Shown here piece by piece: positions 1 to 5,893 of a stretch of 6,288 nt of DNA. The notes below the pieces were generated by a model. It did no database searches. It saw only the letters and a program-made list of their open reading frames with translations, and was not told the DNA's origin. This stretch comes from an uncultured Eubacteriales bacterium. GTDB taxonomy: Bacteria; Bacillota; Clostridia; Oscillospirales; Acutalibacteraceae. The position numbers and the translations under genes are program-made. Each line of letters opens with the position of its first letter. The first letter of the stretch is position 1. The stretch covers positions 1-6,288 of the forward strand of contig ONXZ01000086.1 of the NCBI GenBank assembly GCA_900321905.1, written 5' to 3'.

Positions 1-843
1 TATGTATTTTTAACAATTGCAGTGCTGATAATAGCAATATTTTTATACTATCAGAACTACAAACTTGACATTACAAACTACAAAATCACGTCAGCCGATA
101 TAGAAAACACACTCAAAATTGTACATTTGTCTGACTTACATTCGTCATCAAGGAAAAATGTTCTTGAAAGCACACGCAAACTGCGTCCCGACCTGATAAT
201 GATAACAGGCGACTTTATCAATGACAAATGCCGCCACAAAGATAAAATGCTTGATTACGGCAAAAATCTTGCTGAGATTGCACCTGTTTACTACATTACA
301 GGCAATCACGAACGAAGGCTTGAAAATTTTGAAGAAATTATGGCAGAACTGTGCGGTATAGGCTTTAACGTGCTGCTTGACGAAATCGCCGAGGTTAAAA
401 TAAACGGCAGCGTTATCAACATACTCGGTCTTGATGAAAATCAGGCGAGTTTTGAAGCGTACGCCGAAAGAAAAAAAGGCACATTCCGGTATAAAGACGA
501 ATCCCCTCTCCTGCACGAACTTGAGGAGAAAAAAGGATTTAAAATAGTGCTGTCGCATTTCCCGGAAAACTTTAAAATAGTTGAGCAGATGAATTACAGC
601 AAATATGATTTTGACTTGCAACTTTCAGGTCACGCACACGGCGGGCAGTTTATTCTGCCGTTCATAGGTCCGGTACTTTCACCCGGTCAGGGTCTGTTCC
701 CAAAATACGCGAAAGGCTCATTTGGTGAGCGTCCAAAACTGATAGTAAGCCGCGGAATAGGCAACGCTGAGTTCCCTTTCAGGCTGTTCAACCACCCTGA
801 AATTGTTGCAATCAGGCTTTCAAAGCCGCTTGATAAGGAGTAG
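1..843 (+). CDS. Membrane-anchored metallophosphoesterase (YkuE/YaeI-like), 5' partial
   Basis: This is a calcineurin-like metallophosphoesterase that hydrolyses phosphoester bonds with a two-metal centre; the physiological substrate cannot be told from sequence. The frame is open to the left edge. The first possible start, GTG at 22, has no Shine-Dalgarno sequence, so the true start is probably upstream. Counting that GTG as residue 1, the family motifs are complete: SDLH (D38, H40), TGDF (D64), GNHE (N95, H96), SHFPE (H179) and GHAHGGQ (H204, H206). The visible N-terminus (VFLTIAVLIIAIFLYY) is a hydrophobic segment ending just before the soluble domain, typical of the YkuE/YaeI group. Those proteins are anchored in or exported across the membrane, and some members act on lipid-linked substrates such as UDP-2,3-diacylglucosamine; applying that here would be a guess. 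The stop is 2 bp before the next gene, which suggests an operon. The family is certain; the specific role is unknown. Confidence 0.93.
   Translation, partial: YVFLTIAVLIIAIFLYYQNYKLDITNYKITSADIENTLKIVHLSDLHSSSRKNVLESTRKLRPDLIMITGDFINDKCRHKDKMLDYGKNLAEIAPVYYITGNHERRLENFEEIMAELCGIGFNVLLDEIAEVKINGSVINILGLDENQASFEAYAERKKGTFRYKDESPLLHELEEKKGFKIVLSHFPENFKIVEQMNYSKYDFDLQLSGHAHGGQFILPFIGPVLSPGQGLFPKYAKGSFGERPKLIVSRGIGNAEFPFRLFNHPEIVAIRLSKPLDKE
835..840 (+). promoter_or_regulatory. Ribosome-binding site of the tRNA-deacylase gene
   Basis: AAGGAG lies 5 bases before the ATG at 846 and fixes that start. It sits within the last codons of the metallophosphoesterase gene, just ahead of its TAG stop (841-843), so ribosomes finishing the first gene could reinitiate on the second (translational coupling, inferred). 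Confidence 0.85.
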
Positions 844-845
844 TT

Positions 846-1382
846 ATGTTTGTTAGTGAAATTATAAAAACGCCGCCTGAAAAATTCGAAACACACCTAC
901 AAAAACTTGTATACGAAACTCTTGGTGAACTTGATATTCCGTTTGAGAGGGTTGACACAGGCGACGCTGTTACAATGGACGACTGCATTGAAATTGACAA
1001 GAAACTCGGTTGTAAAGTAGTTAAAACTCTGTTTTTGTGCAACAGGCAAAAAACAAGTTTTTATCTGTTTGTAACACCCGGCGACAAACCGTTTGTAACA
1101 AAGGATTTTGGTAAGGCGCTCGGTGTGTCGCGTGTATCGTTTGCACCAAGCGAAATGCTACTTGAAATGATGGAAACAAAAGTCGGCGCAACAACGGTAT
1201 ACAGTCTGTTGCTTGAGAGTGCAAAAGAGGTGCGAATAGTCTTTGACAGCGAGGTGCTTAACGAGAATGAATACGGCTGTACAGACGGTACATTCAACTG
1301 TTATATGAAGGTTAAGACAAGCGATATAACAGACAAACTAATCCCCTTTGCTAATCACGATATAGAGATTATAAATGTGTAA
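846..1382 (+). CDS. Prolyl-tRNA editing protein, YbaK/ProX (PrdX-like) deacylase
   Basis: This 178-residue protein resembles the free-standing trans-editing YbaK/ProX family, which hydrolyses mischarged tRNA (classically Ala-tRNAPro, or Cys-tRNAPro for YbaK) in the cytosol and so protects translation accuracy. What is seen: an N-terminal helix followed by FERVDTGDAVTMDDC (about 33-47), then KVVKTLFLCNRQKTSFYLFV (57-76), whose Lys60 aligns with the conserved family lysine. Next come a KDFGKALGVSRVSFAPSE helix (86-103) and the substrate loop region GATTVYSLLLES (114-125). The C-terminal strand is YMKVKTSDITDKLIPF (153-168). The loop lacks the proline and the terminal Asn-Asp often found in ProX (GxxxP...LLND), so the amino-acid specificity should not be assumed. 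It is the second gene of a likely two-gene operon, starting 2 bp after the phosphoesterase stop. A transcription terminator follows at once. The family is sure; the exact substrate is uncertain. Confidence 0.9.
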   Translation: MFVSEIIKTPPEKFETHLQKLVYETLGELDIPFERVDTGDAVTMDDCIEIDKKLGCKVVKTLFLCNRQKTSFYLFVTPGDKPFVTKDFGKALGVSRVSFAPSEMLLEMMETKVGATTVYSLLLESAKEVRIVFDSEVLNENEYGCTDGTFNCYMKVKTSDITDKLIPFANHDIEIINV

Positions 1383-1420
1383 AAACGCTGTACTCAAAAT
1401 GAGTACAGCATTTTATTTTA
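1381..1420. terminator. Shared bidirectional intrinsic terminator between convergent genes
   Basis: A perfect inverted repeat, GCTGTACTCA and TGAGTACAGC (1387-1396 and 1400-1409), has only a 3-base AAA between the arms. On the plus strand it is followed by ATTTTATTTTA. On the minus strand it is followed by GTTTTT, the complement of 1381-1386. It can therefore end the deacylase transcript rightwards and the yigZ transcript leftwards. The yigZ stop codon (1413-1415) lies inside the plus-strand T-tract, 3 bases from the stem. Confidence 0.88.
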
Positions 1421-2036
1421 CCTTATCAAATATTGTACCGACTACATTCAAGGTATACTTGCCGCCGCTAATATCGATGAGTTTTGCGGCAAGGTCGGCG
1501 GATTTGTCTGCTTTTAGCGTAAAAGTGATTTTGACATTATCGGCAAAATCGGTGTTTGTTATATTGGCGCCGAAGTCTGCAAGCAATTGACTGATTCTGT
1601 CGTAAAACGAGTATTCAACAGCAGTTTCAATAACAGAACACTCCGCCATTGTAATTATGTTGCCTGCTTCAAGAGCAATTTTTGAAGTGTGCGAATATGC
1701 ACGGACAAGACCGCCTGCACCGAGAAGTGTGCCGCCGAAGTATCTTGTTGCAACAACGCATACATCACTAACGCCTGACTTTAATATAACATCAAGGACC
1801 GGCACGCCGGCAGTACCGCTCGGCTCGCCGTCATCGGAGTAGCGCTGTGTGTTGTTTTCGCGCAGAACATAAGCGTAAACATTGTGCGTTGCGTCCCAAT
1901 GCTTCGCCTTGATTTCGTTAATAAAACTTATGGCTTCGTCCTGCGTTTTAACCGGTTTAACATAGCCGATAAACTTAGACTTTTTTTCAACAAAAAAATC
2001 GTCAGCCGCATTTTCAACAGTTTTGTATTCAGTCAT
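1413..2036 (-). CDS. yigZ: YigZ / IMPACT-family protein (UPF0029)
   Basis: This is a 207-residue bacterial IMPACT-family protein, made of an N-terminal ribosomal-S5-like fold domain and a C-terminal ferredoxin-like domain. The eukaryotic relative IMPACT/Yih1 regulates the Gcn2 kinase; the bacterial role is not established, although nucleic-acid or translation-related functions have been proposed. The signature is clear: KKSKFIGYV (18-26), DATHNVYAYVLR (48-59), YSDDGEPSGTAGVP (66-79) and VVATRYFGGTLLGAGGLVRAY (94-114). The length matches the family. The ATG at 2036 is preferred because GGTGAT stands 4 bases before it. Upstream in-frame GTG (2045) and TTG (2063) codons fall within or before that Shine-Dalgarno sequence and would add residues with no family counterpart. 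It lies behind rpmE on the same strand, right after the rpmE terminator, and ends at the shared terminator with the convergent deacylase gene. Confidence 0.95.
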   Translation of the reverse strand: MTEYKTVENAADDFFVEKKSKFIGYVKPVKTQDEAISFINEIKAKHWDATHNVYAYVLRENNTQRYSDDGEPSGTAGVPVLDVILKSGVSDVCVVATRYFGGTLLGAGGLVRAYSHTSKIALEAGNIITMAECSVIETAVEYSFYDRISQLLADFGANITNTDFADNVKITFTLKADKSADLAAKLIDISGGKYTLNVVGTIFDKVK

Positions 2037-2040
2037 AATT

Positions 2041-2046
2041 ATCACC
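2041..2046 (-). promoter_or_regulatory. Ribosome-binding site of yigZ
   Basis: On the minus strand GGTGAT, complementary to the 16S rRNA tail, is followed by AATT and then the ATG at 2036. The GTG inside the site is in frame with yigZ, so it could be miscalled as the start. Confidence 0.75.
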
Positions 2047-2104
2047 AAATAAAAACAAGGCAACAGATAAGGCGTTGTTGTACCTCGCCTATTGCTCTGT
2101 TGCC
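2047..2104 (-). terminator. Intrinsic terminator after rpmE
   Basis: On the minus strand, 12 bases after the rpmE stop, the arms GGCAACAG (2104-2097) and CTGTTGCC (2066-2059) form a perfect 8-bp stem. Inside it AGGCG (2090-2086) and CGCCT (2074-2070) form a second 5-bp stem, separated from the first by an asymmetric internal loop. The hairpin is followed by TTGTTTTTATTT (2058-2047). It should end most rpmE transcripts. Its T-tract touches the yigZ ribosome-binding site, so yigZ probably relies on read-through. Confidence 0.82.
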
Positions 2105-2116
2105 ATTATTTTTTGA

Positions 2117-2320
2117 TTACGCTTTTTTAGCAAATCTCTTGTTGAATCTGTCAACACGTCCACCTGTATCAACGAGTTTCTGCTTACCGGTGAAAAATGG
2201 GTGGCATTTTGAACAAATATCAACTCTCATATCGCCCTTTGTGCTCTTGGTTTCATAAGTAGCACCGCAGGCGCATCTTACTGTGCAAGTTTCATACTTA
2301 GGATGAATTCCGTCTTTCAT
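2117..2320 (-). CDS. rpmE: 50S ribosomal protein L31 (zinc-binding type)
   Basis: This 67-residue large-subunit protein helps bridge the 50S and 30S subunits in bacterial ribosomes. The family pattern is plain: [10 protein letters not shown] at the N-terminus, CAC at Cys16 and Cys18, [13 protein letters not shown] with Cys36 and Cys39, and the basic tail RVDRFNKRF. The four cysteines make it the zinc-ribbon (C+) form rather than the zinc-free paralogue that replaces it under zinc starvation. The ATG at 2320 is chosen because AGAGAGGTGA precedes it at good spacing and L31 proteins begin with this sequence; the frame stays open upstream to 2386, but that part would overlap the promoter. It has its own promoter in the 87-bp gap behind addA and a terminator after it, so it can be expressed independently of the repair genes. 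Confidence 0.98.
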   Translation of the reverse strand: MKDGIHPKYETCTVRCACGATYETKSTKGDMRVDICSKCHPFFTGKQKLVDTGGRVDRFNKRFAKKA

Positions 2321-2325
2321 TACTT

Positions 2326-2335
2326 TCACCTCTCT
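2326..2335 (-). promoter_or_regulatory. Ribosome-binding site of rpmE
   Basis: AGAGAGGTGA on the minus strand, 5 bases (AAGTA) before the ATG at 2320, is a strong Shine-Dalgarno sequence. It decides the rpmE start against the longer open frame. Confidence 0.85.
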
Positions 2336-2365
2336 TAATTCACGAGATATCTTATAACGCAAAAC

Positions 2366-2394
2366 ATTATAACAAATGAATTGCAAAAATGCAA
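2366..2394 (-). promoter_or_regulatory. Predicted housekeeping sigma (SigA-type) promoter of rpmE
   Basis: On the minus strand the -35 element TTGCAT (2394-2389), a 17-base spacer and a perfect -10 TATAAT (2371-2366) line up. The -10 is preceded by TGT, an extended -10. Transcription would start near 2358-2360, giving a leader of roughly 40 bases. The promoter lies wholly between addA and rpmE. No convincing terminator separates it from addA, so read-through from addA is also possible. Confidence 0.75.
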
Positions 2395-2407
2395 GTGTTT
2401 TTTCAAA

Positions 2408-5400
2408 TTATTTATAAACACACTCTTCAGACAGAGAAAACGAGTACAAAAGCGCCTGTTTTACAGGCTTTTTGAGCGTTTTCTGCGCTGCTATTTTGTA
2501 AAAAGCAAGTTGCTTTTTGTAAAGGTCAAGCAGTTCGTCTGCCGTTTTAACATAATCTGTCTTGTAGTCTACAAGCACAAGTTCACCGTCCTCCTCAAAG
2601 ATACAGTCGGCAATACCCTGAACAAGAATTTTATCATCAAAATCGGTGTTTTCAAGTTCACAGGCAGGTATCAGCGATGTGACTTTAAGTTCGCGGTAAA
2701 CAGCGGGACTTTTAAGCATACGGTGTGCAATATTACTGTCAAAGAACTTTTTAAGTTTTTCACGGTCAAGAACTTCTGCCTGCTTTTCGGTTATAAAATG
2801 TCTGTCAAGCAGACGTTTTACCTCTGCTTCAATATCGTCTTTAGCAACATCAAAATCGGCATACTGCATAAACGCGTGCATAGCGCTGCCGCGCTCAGCG
2901 GACGTCATACCGCTTGAATCAAGAAACGCCGGCTTTGTTTTAGCAAAGAACTTAAATCCGCTGTCGCGCTCGTCAAGTTCAGACGCGCTGCGCTTTGATG
3001 AAAATGCAGAAAGTTCACTTGCAAAATAACTGTATTCGAGTTTTTTTCTGATTGCGTTTACAAGCAATTCGTCAGGCTTTGCAGTATTACTTTCGGCATT
3101 AGTGCTAATATCAATATCGCTGTCAAAGAATATCTGCATATCAAAATCAAATGACAAATCTGTTCTGACATCAACATCGGTCATCTTGCGAAGTTCCCCG
3201 CCGTCTTTGTGAAGCAGCGCAGTCATCAGCAGCAAATCCGCGTCGTTTTGAGCGTGTTTTACAGTTGTGCTGCAGATAGTGCCGTCAACAATCTTTGCAG
3301 CCGCCTTCTCAACGGCAGAAGCAATATTTTTATATGACGCAAAAGTAATAAACTGCTCTTTGGCACGCGTTATTGCAACGTAAAGCACACGCAGATTTTC
3401 GCTCATAAGAGCGCAGGAGTTCATATTTTTTATACAGGAATACTGCACGGAATTATAGCGGTAAAGTTGCGCTTCGTTATAAACTTTCAGACCTATTCCG
3501 CACTTGTTGTTAAGTTGGATAAGGTCGCGCAAATCCTCCGTATTGTATTTATGGGCAGAAGAAGCAAAAATACAAACAGGAAATTCAAGACCTTTTGACT
3601 GATGAATTGACATAAGTTTTACAGAACTTTCACCGCTATATCCGAGTTCTGCGCTGTCAACGGACACTTCGCTTTTAATGATATTGTCAACAAAGCGTAT
3701 AAACGAAGTAAGTCCGATATTTTCGCCCTTGTCAAACACAGCGGCAAGTTCAACAAACTTCATAACATTGAGTTTGCGCTGTCGGGCGTCGCCCATAGCA
3801 GAGATAACAGCAATATACGAAGTGTCGCTGATAATTTGGCGAAGGAAGTTTTCAACGCTCATTGAAGCGGCATAGCGCCTGTATTTGTCAATATCATCAA
3901 TAAAACGTGAGAATGTGTCCTGTTCAGCAGTAATACATCCGTAGAGTTTGCTTGTGCGGTGTTTAACCTTTGCCTCAGCAATCTGTTCTGCAGTGTAGCC
4001 GTAAAATACAGACATAAGCGTAGCAAGCAGAGGAACATCGCGCGACGGATTGTCAATAGTGCGAAGAAGTGATAGCAGTATCACAACTTCGTTATTATCA
4101 AACAGGTTCACGCGGTTGTTAGCACTTGCTGGAATACCGTATTCAGCAAAGACTTTTGTCCATATCGGCAACCTGTTTTTAGGTGAGCGAAACAGAACGG
4201 CAAAGTCGGAAAAACCGATTTTGCGGTATGAGTCACCCTCACGCACAGTTTCACCGTTTTTGATTTTTGAGAGTATAAGTTTAGCCGCCTGGCGTGCTTC
4301 GTATTCGTCAGAATCTTCGCCCTCGGGAGTTTCAAGCAGGCAAAGACCTGCGGACGGAATATTGCTGTCTGCATAATCTGAGCCGTAATTCAGGTATTCT
4401 TCATCCGTGTACTCGAGTTCGCCGATTTCACGGCTCATAATATGCGAAAACACAAAGTTTGTGTAGTCGCAAATACCCTTGCGTGAACGGAAATTTTTAT
4501 CAAGAATAATCTTTTGGTGCAGTTCTTTTGACTCTTTGGAGTAATGTGCAAAACTATCTTTTTTACCGTTAAAGATTTCCGGCATAGCAAGCCTGAAACG
4601 GTAGATACTCTGCTTAACATCGCCAACCATAAAGCGGTTATGTCCGTTTGAAAGCGAGGCAAAAAGTGCGTCCTGCGCCGCATTTGTATCCTGATACTCG
4701 TCAACAAGTATTTCATCAAACGAGTTTTCAAGTTCTTTTGCAAGGTCGGTGCGCACAAACTCGCCGTTTTCGCCAAGCGTAAACAGCAGTTCAATAGCAA
4801 AATGCTCAATGTCGGAAAACGAATAAGCGTTCATTTCACGCTTGACTTCAAGCGTTTTTTCAGTATATTCACGCACTATATCGCAAAGCGTTTTAGCAAT
4901 AGGATAAAGATATTCATTGTCCTTTTGAATACCTGCAGAATTTGCCATCATAAGAGGTGCGATATCTTTTTTTACAATATCTTTGTAAATATTTCTGATA
5001 TTTGCAAGGTAAGTTTTAACAGGGCTTGTGTATTTTGGCTTTGACGGCATTCTCATAAATTCAATACTGTCCGCCATGCTTTTAAGTTCGTCAAACGAAG
5101 TTATGCTACCATCTGCAAGACGCTCAAATATTCCCCTGTCCTGCCTGAGCATAAGTGAATATTTATCATAGAGTTCGTCGCTGATATCAAGTGCATTTTC
5201 AGCACGGCTGATTAATGCAAGCGCTTCGTTTGAAACCCTTTTGACCTCACTGAATATGTATTCGCCGAAGAAACTGTCCTCAAATTTCACGTTGGGATTA
5301 TACTGCTCACAGCACATATCAAGCCACAAATTCGGGAACGGCTGCGCTGAAATGTATGATGAAATACGTTTAACCGCGCTTATGAGGTCACGGTCATTTT

Positions 5401-5893
5401 TAGTTGAGCAAAGCAGTTCGATAAGCGCTTTAAACTGTTCGCTTTCGCTCTTATAATGCTCCTCAACTATATCGTTAATAACGGTGTCCTCAATCAGCAT
5501 TTGTTCTGCATTGTCAAGAATTTTGAAATCCTGCGCTATATTGAGATTAAAAAAGTTTTCGCGCACAAGGTTAATGCAAAAAGAATCTATGGTGCAGATT
5601 TTCGCAGACGGAAGCAGCGAAATCTGACCCAGAATATGTGTGTTGTTAGGCTCAAGTTTTGAAATTTCGGTGAGTTTTTTTGATATTCGTGCGCGCATTT
5701 CAGCAGCGGCGGCATTTGTGAACGTCACCACAAGCAGACGTTCAATACTAACGCCGCTATTTAGGTCGGTAATCATATCAACCACGCGCTGCGTCAGTAC
5801 GGCAGTTTTGCCTGAACCGGCAGCCGCAGACACAAGAATATCGGAATTTTTGGCACTAATTGCGTTTTGCTGTGCGGTCGTCCATTTAGGCAT
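2408..5893 (-). CDS. addA: ATP-dependent helicase/nuclease subunit A (AddA)
   Basis: AddA is the 3'-5' helicase and nuclease subunit of AddAB, which unwinds and resects DNA double-strand breaks to load RecA. The protein has 1161 residues counted from ATG 5893. Helicase superfamily 1 motifs, in order: Q-motif WTTAQQNAI (3-11), Walker A AAAGSGKT (23-30), motif Ia VVTFTNAAAAEMR (55-67), CTIDSFC (100-106), Walker B DEYQD (398-402), GDVKQSIYRFR (424-434), NFRSR (467-471), VKLMSIHQSKGLEFP (758-772) and YVAITRAK (838-845). The C-terminal RecB-type nuclease is intact: GSAMH (His1006), GIAD (Asp1096), VDYKTD (Asp1109, Lys1111) and QLAFY (Gln1128). The length is slightly below the usual 1200 or so. ATG 5893 is preferred over GTG 5902 or ATG 5899 because those lie within the Shine-Dalgarno sequence and the family starts close to this motif. 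It overlaps the addB end by 8 bp. Confidence 0.98.
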   Translation of the reverse strand: MPKWTTAQQNAISAKNSDILVSAAAGSGKTAVLTQRVVDMITDLNSGVSIERLLVVTFTNAAAAEMRARISKKLTEISKLEPNNTHILGQISLLPSAKICTIDSFCINLVRENFFNLNIAQDFKILDNAEQMLIEDTVINDIVEEHYKSESEQFKALIELLCSTKNDRDLISAVKRISSYISAQPFPNLWLDMCCEQYNPNVKFEDSFFGEYIFSEVKRVSNEALALISRAENALDISDELYDKYSLMLRQDRGIFERLADGSITSFDELKSMADSIEFMRMPSKPKYTSPVKTYLANIRNIYKDIVKKDIAPLMMANSAGIQKDNEYLYPIAKTLCDIVREYTEKTLEVKREMNAYSFSDIEHFAIELLFTLGENGEFVRTDLAKELENSFDEILVDEYQDTNAAQDALFASLSNGHNRFMVGDVKQSIYRFRLAMPEIFNGKKDSFAHYSKESKELHQKIILDKNFRSRKGICDYTNFVFSHIMSREIGELEYTDEEYLNYGSDYADSNIPSAGLCLLETPEGEDSDEYEARQAAKLILSKIKNGETVREGDSYRKIGFSDFAVLFRSPKNRLPIWTKVFAEYGIPASANNRVNLFDNNEVVILLSLLRTIDNPSRDVPLLATLMSVFYGYTAEQIAEAKVKHRTSKLYGCITAEQDTFSRFIDDIDKYRRYAASMSVENFLRQIISDTSYIAVISAMGDARQRKLNVMKFVELAAVFDKGENIGLTSFIRFVDNIIKSEVSVDSAELGYSGESSVKLMSIHQSKGLEFPVCIFASSAHKYNTEDLRDLIQLNNKCGIGLKVYNEAQLYRYNSVQYSCIKNMNSCALMSENLRVLYVAITRAKEQFITFASYKNIASAVEKAAAKIVDGTICSTTVKHAQNDADLLLMTALLHKDGGELRKMTDVDVRTDLSFDFDMQIFFDSDIDISTNAESNTAKPDELLVNAIRKKLEYSYFASELSAFSSKRSASELDERDSGFKFFAKTKPAFLDSSGMTSAERGSAMHAFMQYADFDVAKDDIEAEVKRLLDRHFITEKQAEVLDREKLKKFFDSNIAHRMLKSPAVYRELKVTSLIPACELENTDFDDKILVQGIADCIFEEDGELVLVDYKTDYVKTADELLDLYKKQLAFYKIAAQKTLKKPVKQALLYSFSLSEECVYK

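Noticed and set aside
148..621. Minus-strand open frame of 157 codons over the phosphoesterase
   Set aside because: It is antisense to a gene with all catalytic motifs, and its Phe/Val/His-rich translation has no recognisable domain.
2126..2154. Possible yigZ promoter inside rpmE: TTGACA (2154-2149 on the minus strand) with GCTAAA 17 bases on
   Set aside because: The -35 is perfect, but the -10 matches only 3 of 6 bases and the TTGACA is explained by the Val-Asp-Arg codons of L31.
2331..2347. Small TCTC...GAGA hairpin that would cover the rpmE Shine-Dalgarno sequence
   Set aside because: It has only 4 base pairs with a 9-base loop, too weak to call a regulatory leader without comparative support.
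2381..2394. TTGCA-AAAA-TGCAA inverted repeat as an addA terminator
   Set aside because: The stem is only 5 bp and AT-rich, with no T-tract after it on the minus strand, and it overlaps the rpmE -35 element.
2381..2917. Plus-strand open frame of 178 codons, opposite the end of addA
   Set aside because: It is antisense to the conserved addA nuclease domain, has no Shine-Dalgarno sequence, and its Phe/Lys/Cys-rich translation matches no family I know. It is a shadow of addA codon use.
4050..4376. Plus-strand open frame of 108 codons within addA
   Set aside because: It is fully antisense to the AddA helicase region, with a Ser/Arg-rich composition expected of a reverse shadow and no ribosome-binding site.
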